A stretch of 64,000 nt of DNA from Mactra quadrangularis (Eukaryota > Mollusca > Bivalvia > Venerida > Mactridae): positions 30,790,380 to 30,854,379 of the forward strand of contig CM046303.1 in NCBI GenBank assembly GCA_025267735.1, written 5' to 3'. The notes beneath the pieces were generated by a model that worked only from the letters and a program-made list of their open reading frames with translations, was not told the origin of the DNA and did not search any database. The first letter of the stretch is position 1; each line of letters begins with the position of its first letter. The translations under genes were made by a program, and so were the position numbers. This document shows, piece after piece, positions 22,554-36,000 of the stretch.

Positions 22554-22880
22554 CAATTAACTAAAACTGATGTAAACATGCGCAACTTCGGAAACGCACC
22601 ACTTTTGTCAATCAAGCAAGCACAGATTCTATCAACCATTTATAGCAGTCCCGCCCATGTGCTTTTTCATGCGAATAATGTTTTATCACTACACTAAGTT
22701 CAAAATGACTACACTTGTTTCATTACTAATTTAATAAAAAACTTGATTAAAAACCTGAACTTTATAAAAGTAGATATTATAATGATTAAAAGCTTATATA
22801 AAAGTCAGCAAATAAAATGATCACAAATAACGCACATGCACTTCCACGCCTACCGAGAGAATTTATACAACTCAACCAGT

Positions 22881-23177
22881 AGCCCCTCATTGTACATAGT
22901 GCTTGGATGCGTTAAACAGGGTTGTCGGGGCCTGAATGCAGTTGAACACATTTTCTAGAAGATCGCTGTAATGTGTAAGAGAAGAGCACTCTAATCATAG
23001 GTGATTACAGTCTTGCGTGGTGGCTATCTATAGAGTCGCAAACTATATATAGCCCCTCATTGTGATGCTTGGATGCTTTAAACGGGGGTTTAAGATGCTT
23101 GTCGTAATGTGTTAAGGGGTTGGCACACTAATCATAGGTGCTTACAGTCTTGCGTGGTGGCTATAGAGCCGCAAACT
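22881..23177 (+). repeat. Tandem duplication upstream of ELAC2
   Basis: Unit 1 (22881-23050, about 170 bp) and unit 2 (23051-23177, about 127 bp) both begin AGCCCCTCATTGT. They share GCTTGGATGC, CTAATCATAGGTG, TTACAGTCTTGCGTGGTGGC and GCAAACTA. Unit 2 has a deletion. The block lies 330-620 bp upstream of the ELAC2 start codon. Confidence 0.75.
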
Positions 23178-23857
23178 AGGCCTATTAATACATCAAAATT
23201 TCACTTTATATCTCAAATTAATAATTTATAAAACAACTTAATTATGTTCCATATGTATGTACACCTAGGCTGGTCATATTCTAGCATTGCCTAAAACATG
23301 TAGTATAGTTATAATTATTCTGCATAGTTATATTCTGTTATTTTTATCCCCTTTCGAACGTGTTATTTCCCCGATATTCAAAATTGTCGCATATATAGTT
23401 AGATTATCAATAATTGATATGGATTGGTGACTCAATGGTTAAAAAGAGCTTAAATAATAACACATTCAGTGACCGTGTAATTATTCAAGTTGTGACAGGT
23501 TAATGTAACAGAGCTATACTAAGATGTGATATCATAATTATACAGAATGCAGTCAATGAGATGATTTTACTCTGAAAAATATACCGGTCAATTGGGAAGA
23601 TAGATTCTTTTTCGCGATGTTACAGAACAAATACTTTATTTCAAGCAGGGATTCTATATAAAATCCCTGTTTCAAGTAACGTATATATATACAATAGTAT
23701 CACTGAGTTTACTTCAAATCGTACACTGTTCCCACGGGAATTAATTAGTTTTATAATTAAACCAGATTCATCTCCATAAATAGGAACTTCCAGAGAAATA
23801 TTAATTTTCTGATGTATTTTGTATGGGACGGGATCAGAGACATAAATATCAATGGAT

Positions 23858-24152
23858 CTACAGGGGCGGTTACAGGATTTTTTTCTGGGTGGGTGGGTCC
23901 GAACTTTTTCTAGGGGGGGTCCAAACTTTCGAACCACAACCACATTGTACACATTTTGCAAAATGATGCAACATATTAATGATAAAAAGCTAGATAACCA
24001 TTAAATCTATGTTAAGCACCGAGAAAAATTGCTTCATGCTACTTAAAAATGACTTACAGTAAAGAAAAACACTAATGAACATATACGTTTTGGAAATTTT
24101 AAGGGGGGGGGGTCGGACCCCCCCCCCTGATCCCCGCTAGATCCGCCTATCT
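23858..24152. mobile_element. hAT-like MITE with G-rich arms, about 295 bp
   Basis: Left CAGGGGCGGTTACAGGATTT and right GATCCCCGCTAGATCCGCCT are imperfect inverted ends. Inside are GGGGGGGTCC and GGTCGGACCCCCCCCC. This resembles a widespread animal MITE type with CAGGGGCGGATCCAGG ends. Confidence 0.6.
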
Positions 24153-24364
24153 ATGTGGCTGTCTCAGTAATGAAGATTTATAACCTTTTTACTTCGTCAA
24201 CGTGTTTTCAAGTAGGGTCCCAGGCCATATGTTCTCGAAAAATATTGTTGAATTCAGAAGCTGCTGAATCTGTATACCAACATAATCAAATATTTAATAA
24301 TAGATATTTTAACCTATCTCCATCTCACCGAGATTTAGTAGGTTCAAATCGAGAACGATGGTCT

Positions 24365-24665
24365 GCAAGTAACATAAGTGACTGCAAATACACGTGGCAA
24401 ACAAACAAATCATGAAAGAGGATTTAACAAGATTATACATCTATCTATCAATCTCCCTGTGAGTCTTTTTACTCCGCTTAGTGCAGCCGACACTTTGGCG
24501 CAACGAAATTATACCACCCTCACAGGTATCCATTTACACCTGGGTAAAGTGAAGCAATCGTAAGTAAATTTCTTGCTCAATGAAATTAGCAGTGCCCAGG
24601 GTGGGGTTCGATCTCGGGGCCTCTCCATCCCTAAGCGCGCGTCCTACCACTGGACTACCTAAACA
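24365..24665 (-). repeat. tRNA-derived SINE (G family)
   Basis: Minus-strand head AGTCCAGTGGTAGGACGCG, B-box GATCGAACCCC, body TTGAGCAAGAAATTTACTTA and CCCAGGTGTAAATGGATACC, and a tail reaching TTTGTTTGTTTGCC. Part of the head is repeated in shortened form to the right (CTTGCAAATACACAAAGC near 24740). Confidence 0.7.
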
Positions 24666-25172
24666 AAGAACGTTTCAATGTCTAAGGGGGTGTGCGCCGA
24701 TCTTAAGAATAGACATAGACTTACTTCATAGCATAAATACTTGCAAATACACAAAGCAAACACACAAATTGTGAGGGAGAATAACAGGACAAGAAAGACA
24801 TTATCGGGTTGTCATGTATATACTTTTGAGAGAAATTGTGCGTACTAATTACAAGATCAAGCAGTTATACATGTACAGTGAATATATTTTAATAGATTCA
24901 AACCACTGGCAGAATTATGTAGTTTGTACATTCGTCGCTTTCTTTAAAAGCAACTATCTTTGGGACCGATGTACGATTTCTGCAGATTTGAGCTTAGGTG
25001 TTTATAAATGACATAAAATAACATCAAATGAACATGTTTAAAATAAAAGTCACTACGATAATAAGACAGTATTTTTAATTCAGTGTTTATTTTACATGTA
25101 TCAATAAAAATTGAGAAATCTTTTCATGAACATTTTACGCACTGTAGTACAGAAAACAAAATCGTCCAGAAC

Positions 25173-25337
25173 AGTCTACGAAATTAGAATATGAAAATGG
25201 TAGCCCGAACAGGTGATTTTAGTAACAAGTAACACTGTCTTGTTTGTAGATTTTTGTTTGCTCAAAAGATATTTTTGGTTGCCTGAACTAAAAAGTAGTT
25301 GTCCTGGGCAACCGGACACCCACTAATTTCGTAGACT
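25173..25337. mobile_element. Small TIR element (AGTCTACGAAATTAG), 165 bp
   Basis: AGTCTACGAAATTAG at the left is perfectly inverted at the right. The interior has paired GTAGCCCGAACAGG / CCTGGGCAACCGG. Intergenic. Confidence 0.7.
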
Positions 25338-25456
25338 TGTCCAGAAACACAAAACTGATTTCCTAAACATTCACGCGTACGCTGATTAAAGTTGTCCTGA
25401 AACAAACAAATTTATTGAGCATTTCTATACTATTCAAATAAAGAAACGTTGTAAAG

Positions 25457-25708
25457 TATGGCATGACAATAAACTTTATTTCCCATTATGCTAATTATAC
25501 CATATATATATTTTTAAGATTTTTATACAACATAATTTTTTTTACAAAACATAAATATTTTTATCGAACATATATATTTTTTAACTACATATATAATTTT
25601 TACAACAAATATATTTTTTTACAACGCATAAATATTTTTTACAACAAATATTTTTTTGTTACACATAATTTTTCCAGTATAGAATATTGCAACGTTTGTC
25701 ATGCCATA
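25457..25708. mobile_element. TIR element with AT-rich minisatellite core, 252 bp
   Basis: TATGGCATGACA is inverted as TGTCATGCCATA at the right. GTAAAG flanks both sides (25451-25456, 25709-25714). The core is about six copies of a roughly 25-bp TTTTTACAACAAATAT unit. Confidence 0.75.
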
Positions 25709-25727
25709 GTAAAGGTCAGGTGGCCAC

Positions 25728-26169
25728 CAATCTCCGTAAACACACATCCTGTATTTAAAGCATCATTATGTACATATCACCTGCTATTTATAGAAAGGTA
25801 AAACATTGTCGTACAGGATCTCTACTGTCTCAGTGGAGGGTCACGTCGAGATGACCTTTATGTCGACTAATCAATGCGTAGCTTTCATCTATACGAAACA
25901 CAATTAATAACATTTTGATTTCGTAATTTTTATTTTTAGACCAAGGTTTGTAAGCTATTTAACAGCGGTATTATTCACAGTCTGCGATTGGATGGCTCAT
26001 TTCAAATTGCGTGACGTAGACGATGTAAAAAGGTTACGTATCATAACTTTTTCGTCATTTTATTATGATGAGAAAAGGTCAACTGAACGCGACCTTCGAT
26101 TGATAAAGACCAGATCTAAATTAGCGAGTAGGCGAGTGGGAAATTTTAGATCGGGTTTTAATCAGATTG
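25728..26169 (+). mobile_element. CAATCT/AGATTG element (B family), 442 bp, with 10-bp target duplication
   Basis: AGGTGGCCAC flanks both sides exactly (25718-25727, 26170-26179). Relative to the 11761 copy it carries an extra segment of about 50 bp (25754-25805). Confidence 0.85.
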
Positions 26170-26984
26170 AGGTGGCCACTTTATTGCGGCTATGAAAAGA
26201 TTAGGTTAAAATGTGTCAAAACATGACAAATGACATACATTTTCATTCAGTAATGGATATTTAACGAATGTTTCTTTTAGTTTACGCAATTATACGTTTC
26301 AGTGGCGTTAACGCTTAATGACGCTGCTGAGTTTAAAAAAAGTTCATACTAATGAAAAGGAAAATAAATTAGCTAAAGATTGGTATTACACATTTTTATG
26401 GCCTTGATTGCTAAATACTAATTCGTTTGAGACGACCCCCAATTACCGGCGCACGTGTATTTCAAATTACTAGATAAAAAGTAGTTCCAAATAATATGTG
26501 TGTTTATTATTTTGTACTTTGATAATCAACACAATTTACACATTTAGAAGGAATAAAAAGTTCTGATATGTTCTAAAGATTTATATCGGTCGCAATTATT
26601 AAGTGTTACAAAAATAGTGAAATTCTACATGCGCGTATGAATATCAAAAATACTAATTGTCTGCTCGGTTGTTTTACATTTGGTAGCCCTCTGGCGGGGA
26701 TTTAAAACGGAGGTAAAGCGGATATCAGTGGACGGTGAACGCTTAGATTATTGAAAGCAGGTATTTTAATTTCATTAATTTAAATTTTCATTGACATTTT
26801 CAGGTTAGAATTGCAACGATCGGGTATTAATCTTACTTTCACTTTCTGGCCGTTCTTTCGATCACCGCGACATTTGAAGCGTTACACGTATGTAATTTAT
26901 AAGTCGGCGTGTGCACTCGGCGTGACCATTGTTATTTACATCTGTTGGGTTACATTTCAGATCAGTATTGTTAGTAGTGCAAAG

Positions 26985-27068
26985 ATGTTCAAGTTTTTAA
27001 GGAGGCACCCTCCAAAGGAGAGTGAGGGACGTGAAAGTCAAAAGAAGGAATTATTTGGATTTCGTGAG
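26985..27068 (+). CDS. LLGL: LLGL coding exon 1
   Basis: Encodes [13 protein letters not shown] to LFGFRE (28 codons), ending GAG|gttagt. The short basic M-F-K-F-L-R-R start is typical of Lgl. A candidate upstream non-coding exon ends at AAAGCAG|gtattt near 26760, with acceptors near 26804 or 26960. These are weak inferences. Confidence 0.85.
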
Positions 27069-30000
27069 GTTAGTTCCTTTGTCAGACAGCCATATTTGTA
27101 ATGTATGACTCATTCATGTCATTGTTTACCCATGTCATGTGTTTAACTATGTTAAATTTTAGTTATCAGTTACGACTATCAAACACATTTTGTAGTGACA
27201 TTGTCAGGGTGATTCAGTCCCAATTTTGCAGATCTTTTACTTTTTACTGATGTTTTGAATTGTTTTGTTAAAATACAATTTATTTACCGACATCGTTATT
27301 TACTCAGATTACTTATTTTTAATATAAATTAAGTAATTTGTTAATTTCAAATTAAATATTCCAATATTGTACTCTTATTATTTTGATTATGCTTATATAT
27401 TGAAATGAAGTACATTTGTTCAAAATCTTACTTAGTATTATTTATTTCACATTTTCTTATGAATAGTTCAACTATTTTTTAAATAAAACATGTATTCATA
27501 GATAAATCTTGGCTTTATTAAAGAACTCAAATGTCGGCTCTATTAACTCAAATATTCATAATTCATTTTGTCCCATTATAATGATGTTACAAAACCAATC
27601 ACAAATTTGCATTCACCAGACTTCATAAGATTAATTGAAAATTTGATTCCTTTGTTTATTCATCATCACCTAAGTTCTGGAAAAACTCCTGGCCTGTTTG
27701 TATTATTGACCTTAGATTTTATGATATAGATCTTGTTACTACTTACAGCAACTACCAGATGTTGCAGTTGTTAGTTATGATTCTTGTCTGATATGCTCCT
27801 GAATCTGATATTGATCTATCATGCATTTGTGGGTTAAGAAATAAATTAATATATATGCAGCTGTCACCGTTATTCTTAAGTTAACCTTTCCTTTTAGTTT
27901 AGCATTTGGTATAATACTTGCTGGATATGTGCTTGTTTAACCTTACTAAATAATAATTTGTATTAATTTTCAGTTGAATGAACATGGATTTCCAAGCAAG
28001 CCATCAGCTCTTGCTTATGATCCAAAACTCAAACTTCTTGCTATAGGAACAAAGTCTGGTGCTATCAGAGTGTATCCTTTATAAACTTAATAATACATCT
28101 ATGTTTGTCTTCTGTAGAAATTGTTTTGTCCTATAATATTTAATGCTAAATGCCTGGGCTTTTTTCAGTATTTGGTGAAGGGGCCTAAGGTCTTTTTTAT
28201 ACAGAACATTTGGGGAAATCTTATAGCTAGGGGAACAAAAATCCAAGGTAAACTCCAAATATTAGGAAAACTGCATGATTTTAAAGAAATTTCAAGAGGG
28301 GAAGGTGCCTGCAAACGACCCTGGTATATAAGCAAAAAAAGGTCTAAATACTATTATTTTAGAATATTTAATAGTTAAGTCTTGGAGTAAAGTCAATAGT
28401 TATATTCTCCAAGATCTTACATCTAGATATTGACACTTTCTAATCTTTGATATAAATAGATTCTGACAGTAAGATAGCGTTGATATGTAAACAAAGGAAG
28501 CTGTTAGCTCTGTATGATGCCCCCATGACACTAGTAAATACTAAATAGCAGTCTTCCTGACTTCTTCCTCACACATCTGTCAAATATGTTAAAACTATCT
28601 TATAGTAACGAGTATCAAGATATTTGATGCTGAGATTAAATATGTCTACCTGTGATATTTTCCCACGTTTTATCTCAAAAGTCTTGTAATCTTTCTATTT
28701 GTATTTATTGATAAAAACTTGATTAGATATTTACTATTATGATAAAAGCCTTGCTTCCTACTGTAAACATAGTACCTCTCCATGGACTGGGTACTATTTT
28801 GACTCCTCCATGGAAGAGCATACATTGCATTACTTTGATAATTTTAGTTTATATTTAAAAAATCGATTACAAATATTTGTTCTTATCAGTTTGTATTAAA
28901 AATCTTCTGTACTGTTTGTTGTATGAATAAACTCCCCCAGTGGAGGTTGTTTTTGTTGTACATATTTGTTTTCCTGCACCTGGTGAAGTTTATTGACTTA
29001 ATTTATCATTACCAATACTAATGTGGCCTAATCACTGTTTGAAAGTGGTCAGAATCAATGTCCATTGTGTAATATTTGCTTTTCTGTCATAGTATTTGTG
29101 TTAAGATTATCACTTGACATTTGAAAAATTGTTTCTCTTATTTCAAATTGGATATAAATTACTCATGATGAAAGATTAATTATAAACTCTGTGAAGAGCT
29201 TCATTGACTGTAGAAGTTTTACTCATTTCTTTATCAATCATCCGTAAAATCTTTTATTTTATTGCTATATGGTGCATTCACTAACTCAGGTGTTTTTTAT
29301 GTCATAAAGAGAATTATATCTCCATTTGTTTAAAAGTTAGCTATATAGTTAGCTGGTTGGTTAGATTTAACATTTTCTATTGATGTTTTAACATCTTATC
29401 TCGTATCTCTTTATTTAGAATAATGGTTCAGTTTTTGTTAGTTAAGTTTTGGTAGACTTGGTTTAACTCAGGCTTTTGTTTGCGTTATTATTGATCACTG
29501 ATTGTCTAGTCTTCATTTCCCGCTTTAGTTTAAAAGGTTATCGTTGTACCTCTATGCTTTAATTCCCTTTCTTCTATCCTTTTGTATGTATTATTTGAAC
29601 AAAGTTAACTCTTAACTGAAGGTTTTTGTGTTGGCGATGAACGTCCTTACAAATACGGCTTTGTAATTTGTTGAAAGGTAGCCCGCGTTTTCCCGTCACT
29701 GACAACTTAATATTTGTCTAAAACCTTTTTTTTTCATGACATTTGTGTGAAATGAATATTGTTGTCCAATGTTAATTGTCAATGTTACAAATTGTTGGTT
29801 TTTGTTCACTATTTAAATGTATGATACACAGTGTACATGTATGATACAGGTAGCTCTGTTGTATTTTAGTAAAGTCTAGAGGGTTTATCCTAGATGTCAA
29901 TCTTAGGAGGTTAATTAGAATTGATTGATTGAGAAGAACTTATCAAAAGAGAAGGGGTGGTTTTCTTGTTTCTTTGCTTTCAGTTTGAGTTGCTGATGTA

Positions 30001-33000
30001 ATCTATTTAATTTGGCATGTTAAATCAGTATATATGCTGAATTTGTAGTGACTGGAGGCTTTGTTTGCAGTTTAATTTCAAACTCTAACATAATTTTCTT
30101 TGTTTTATTGGTAAAATTGAAAAAAGTCAACTTAGACACATTTTTGTTGCATTGTAGAGCTACAATAGTTTAGTTTCAATTTTAGGACTCTTGAATGCAG
30201 TATCTTTGAATCAATCTACTCTGCTCTTTTTTAATCACTATGGGTTTATTGTATATAATTAATAAATTATACAAATATTTTTTAACTAACAGATGTGTGA
30301 CAGGTTAACAATGGCAAATCTACTTATTAGAGTAATGCTAATTGAATTTTAATTGTCGCTAATCAGATAATTTATGACCAGATGGCTTGTTATAATATAG
30401 ATCTGATCATTTCAACAGGTGCTTTTGTAACAAAGTACTTCTTTAATATACTTTGTATACTAATATTTATTCTAATATTACTATGGTATGTAGGACTTGT
30501 GTTGTTACATTGTTTATTTCAAGGCTGAGATTGTAAATAGTCCACATTCCATTGTATACTATTGTGATATTATCATAACATTTTATTATCTCTGTAAGAC
30601 TGGTAAACTAGTTAGAATTGTGTATGTCAGTAAAATTACCTATTGTATTATGCAATACAAATGTTTCAGCTATCTTGATAACTAGTTTGTGGAGATGATT
30701 TTTAACCTGTTGAATATATATACAAACATATTGATGATAAGTACAAGCAAGTTACTACAAACTTTTTCTTTGACAAATTTTTGGAATAGCTTCATGGTGG
30801 GTAATAACTAAGGAGCCAATATATAAGATATCTATTTGCCACCTGTACGTGATGCACAAAATTATGTTGAAATTCTCATAATTATATTTTGTTAAAAATT
30901 AATAACTTTCCGTATTCACTTGTCAATGTACCATAGTTCAATTGAACATTCTCATCAATGAAGCTTATCTGAGTTTCAATTTTTATGAATGAACTAAATT
31001 TTCATCAAAGTTTTTTCATACATATACCACAGAGATACTATTTATGTAAAAAAGTTTTTAACTATGGCTGGAATTTATGCCAAGTTTTCATACAGAAATA
31101 ATTTGTATGTGCTATAAGAAGACTGTAGAGTCTGCAGAAAAAGTTATAAAATTCCTCACTCATTTTTCACTTTGTACCTTATTTTTTGAGGTGTGGCTAT
31201 CAGTTGAAGAAGAAAAAATGTTGACCTACCTGCTTTACTCTTTTTCTTAGTTGATTTTACTGCAATGTAAACTGTTTGTTACCAGTCTGATTGGTAGAAG
31301 GGGTACTGGTTTTGATAAAATGTATTAATTGGAGTTGATAATACATGAAATGTATTAATTGGAGTTGATCATACTACTATCCTATGTAAAACTGTTGGTT
31401 ACGTGTTTGATAAATAGAATGATGTGCTGCATGTTACTGAAATATTATTCTTACAGTGTGGTTCCTTGACAGTAAGAACTGAATTGTTAGCTGAGCATCA
31501 AGCAGAGTCAGGTTCTGTCAAAATGTGTCTTTAATAGTGCCAAAACTGTTTCATCTTCATATTTTAATTTTAAATGGGATGATTCCATACATCAATACTG
31601 GTAATGGAAAAATAAGGGGAAAAAGCATTGTTTTCTCTTTTCATTGTTTTCTGTGATAGACTTGCATGATTATTGTGTTAGAAAATCTGTCTGCCTCTAT
31701 CTCCCTGTACAAAAGTTTTAATTGATTTGTTCAGTGAGTTCAATTTTGTCTTAACATCAAGCTGCCTGTATCAATCTTCTCTCACTGTTTGTCTTTCTAT
31801 CACCCTCTGTCTTTCTCTCACTGAAAGCTGTGATGTTACCAGACATCGTTGTTTTGTCATTTACCATGACATATTTCTTGGTTACAGTGTCTGATTGAAG
31901 TAAATTGAAGCTATAAAGACTGTATTCAATCTATTATACTGTGAAGTGTGTACATAGTTTTTTGTCACTATAGGGAACCATGATATGACCAACATTGGTG
32001 CCAAGTTTCATTTCATCTGATACCAAATACGTACGTTTTATTCTAAAATAAACATAGTTGGCTTTATTGAAGGACTCTGTTTTATTGGTTTAATTAACAC
32101 TACATAAGACTCTGACGTAATTCCAATCATTGTCATGACTCTGTTGGCATTATGTTTTTTACGAAGATCTGCTGTTTTATTATGATTCATTTGTTATTGA
32201 ATTTCCTTTTCTTTAATGTATTTTATGAGGGTAATTTTCAAGTTATTTTTGATGAATATTTAATCATGCTTAATTGCATTTTCTCCATAAAAGAAGCAGG
32301 TTTATGTAGTCTCTATGTAAATAGGTCTGTTTTGATCCTGCTGTATTTATATGATGTTGTCTTTTGAGGTCAGTGCTCTGTCCTTGAAAGTGGTAGACAT
32401 GGGTGTGGTTTTATGCCTTCATGTTCTTACTCAGTAACTGCACTGTTGGAAATTTAGTACAGTTTCAACTTAATTTTTCTCTAACACTTTAGTTTTAAAT
32501 AATTTACACAGTATACTGTTCACAGCCTCATAGACACATACTTGACCATCATTCAGGCGTTTTTGCAATGCTATGTGTTTACACTAAAAAAATTAATTTT
32601 CTGCGTACCAGGATCTGTCGAAAAGGTCAAATTTTTATTAAATTTTTTTCCCCACTTTGCTTCAAAATGTCTCCAGGAGGTGCGATAGTAAGTTTTCTCG
32701 CCATTTTTGGTTGATAAGGCTATCAAAAAGTGCTGTTGCTGGGGCAGACAGTATTGAAGACAAATGTGCAGAATGTTCAAATTTGAGGAGAAAACCAATG
32801 AAAAGCAGAACAGAAGTTAAGACTTGGTTGTTCATCTGTTGAAGTAAGACATGTTGCCATTTGACTCTAATGATTGGCCATACAGCTTATTTCAACCTGT
32901 CATGTCAATCATTACTTGTTTAATTTGGATTGGAACCAGGCATGCATCATATGATCCTATCACCTATCTGAGTGCATAGGCCTTTAGACTTTAAGCTGAA

Positions 33001-36000
33001 GGTAATTATTTCATAAAAATAGTTTCAAATCAACATGAACTTTCATTCTTGGATCTTGATAAGCAGATATGTATGATCATATTTATCATGCCAAGTACTA
33101 GGTATTGCCTGTAGACAAATTAGCATTGGTGTGGCTGTCTGTGACTCATTGATTATTGATTATTATCTATGTATTGAACTATGACTCTCCAGACAGTATA
33201 TTCAGAGAGTCCGAAGTTCAATTTCATCAAGTTACAAGTGTCAAAATACTGAAGTAGGAGTCAAAATACTCAAACATTTTGGTGAAATTGGATTTGTTCA
33301 TATGATTGTATGACCATTAATGCTGTATTTTCAATGAAAACTGTCTATTCTAAAATTTTAACCTTTTTATTTTTTGCATTGTTGAAAGTATTCAAGGATT
33401 TTTTACCTGAAAAAGTTCCTTTATCTACATAATTGCTGCTGAAATCATTAAAGTTAGAAATGTCAGGATTTTGAAAATATTGAACTTTCACCCATGTTGT
33501 TTTTGACTTGTGAGGTAAAATTGCAACAATTGAATTTCTGAACTCTATGGTTATTTAATAAGCTCATTGTTGCCCTCTGTATGTTGACATCAGCTTTCAC
33601 TCCATGTATATAAGGTATCTAAGTTCAATGTATTGTCTAAGATTTTAACCCCTTACAAAGTAGTCTGGGCAATAAAAGTAGTCCAGGGTGTATTTGTATG
33701 GATTTAGCCAGGTTATCTGATGAGGTTATCTAAGGTGATTGAATGTGAATGTAATTACCCCCTCCGGGAGGGATTGGTGTCATACACTATTGTAGTATGT
33801 GTACATCAATAAATGATATTTTATTCATGGATAATGTCCACAGTCTATGCTAATGACCACTTCACCTTCTATATGCTGTCCCAGGGGGTCATTATATATT
33901 TATTCTTTAATGGTAATCTCAACTCTGACAAGAGGATTTGCAATTTTAGTCATTTTCTGAAAGGTTGAATTAAAGTGTGAACATAATGTGTGGGTCCCTT
34001 TGTTGTATGGTCTAAGTCACTGTTGGGCTGTTTCCATTTTATAACAAGGGCAGTTAAACTTTAAGGTCCCTTCCCCAGGTTCCCCTTCTTAAATTTCTTT
34101 CAAAAAAGTAATGTTGTTTTCATCAAATCTGGAATTTGCCTTTGAATTATCAATGCCTGACCAATTACTTGTGATAAAAATTCTCCTCTTGTACTGAATA
34201 AAATAAGACCGCAGACCCCTTCCCCAAGTACTGAATTAAGCCCTGCAATGGTCTGCCATGTGTTGAGATGTGTTGCCGCTCGTTCCGAGTCTCTATTCCA
34301 ACTGATACTGAGCAGTATGTTTAGGGATGTAAGTACTTTTAGTGCATGTACATGGAATCAAGTAAGTACAGATTAAATGTGTGGATCTTCTACTTCCTTG
34401 AATGACATTATGCATCTAGATGACATTGTCAATTAATGTTAGAGAGAAGTAATCTAGTTGTATTCAATTTTGACATGTTAATTACTGTACTTTATTTCAT
34501 ATGCCTGACTTTCTTTGTAGAGAATTGGAATTATAAACATCAAGATGCAAGTTTGGGCTCTACAAAGGGTACAGAGCTCAACAATAAAGGTTATCCAATT
34601 GTTCCAGACAACCTATATTTTGGTCACAACTTGTTACTGCTAGTAAACCTTTGGTTCGGGCTAGTGAAATATATAGCAGGTTGTCCAACTGGGCAACCCC
34701 ACTTTTAGATTAATGTCAAGCTCTAGGGTACATAACTTTTCCTGCAGAGTTAATGTTACATTTACTAAAGCTCCAATCAGGATGACAAGAACTTGTTGAT
34801 AAGTCTTTCAAGTAATACATAATATTATGTTGTATAAAAGTATGTTAGATATAACAGTATGTTACATTATGATTCATTCTCCATATTGTATGTTGATGTT
34901 ATTGGAATATGAGAACACTAAGAGAAAACTAAAAACACCATTCTGTCTGGCTTGTTGTTTACATCATACAAGATTTGTTGTTTATATAGTTTTGGCCCAC
35001 TGGTCTGAAGGCTAGAACAAGTGACAATTGATTCTGGCTTGAGTAAATGAGATTTTCAATGAAGTGATGGAGTTAATTATTTTGATTTTTAATAGAGTCA
35101 AGTTGGGTTACAAAACATGTCTTGGCATACCCTGTGCAATTGTAGAACTAGAGTTCTCAAATGATCCTAGTTTGAACTGTAGCCTGGTATGTGAGATATT
35201 TTAGAGTAATATGTACAATATTGGTTAGAATATTAAATTGTTGATAAATTGGTTTGATCTGCCCCCCACCCATCTACTCTCTGTATAGTATAATAGTGTA
35301 AATTCTTGTTGACTAGTATTGTAACCCTAGTCTATATATCAAACTTGTCAGTTTTATATTGTTTATGTTATGATTATTATACTATTTATCTCTCATTCAC
35401 TGTTAGTTCTCTGTTAGTGTTCTGATAGGAACAAGGTCATACAAGGTCAAATTAGGAGTAATAAGGGTTCACCCCTGCCATCCTGTATCATACCCAGAGT
35501 AGATTGATGAGTTACTCATGGTACCCAGCTGTTTATTATGTCTTTAATATATCTGATATACACGGCCACTTTGTTAAGTTTCAAAAATATTTGAAATGTC
35601 TGGTATTTCAAAAACTTGCTGATTCTGCACAATGTGTTTGTTGATATAATATATCAAATAAACTATTTGGGAGAGAACACTGTATGTTTTATGATGTTAA
35701 CGGCTTACTGAGTAAATTTGAGTGTTTTTGTTTTAGATTTTGTAGACCTATTCTTTATAATGTATGATGTCAGAAGTTTTTATGTAGATAAATGTATCTG
35801 AGTTTAAGAAGAAATTCTGTTATAAATCTTATGCTGTTGGGTGGGAGAAATGTTGGCTTTATTCTGAAAATCAGATTAACATGTTTATATAAAAAATTAG
35901 AATCCTGAATGTGTTTCCATAATACAACATTCAATTTCCATTTTGCTTATTGTTGCAATTTGTTGTTATGTCAATGATGCTGTGAAAATGCATTGGAATT

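Larger units (their letters stand above)
22554..26984. other. Intergenic region between divergent ELAC2 and LLGL starts
   Basis: No further gene seen. It holds the tandem duplication, a hAT-like MITE, a SINE, two small TIR elements and a B-family element. The 26180-26984 portion next to LLGL is repeat-poor, has a CACGTG E-box at 26452-26457, and probably contains the LLGL promoter and 5' UTR. Promoter elements could not be pinned down. Confidence 0.6.

Noticed and set aside
24590..24665. tRNA gene
   Set aside because: A- and B-boxes are present but the acceptor and anticodon stems do not pair, and the SINE body follows. The same applies to the tRNA-like heads at 15562, 20230, 36280 and 61438.
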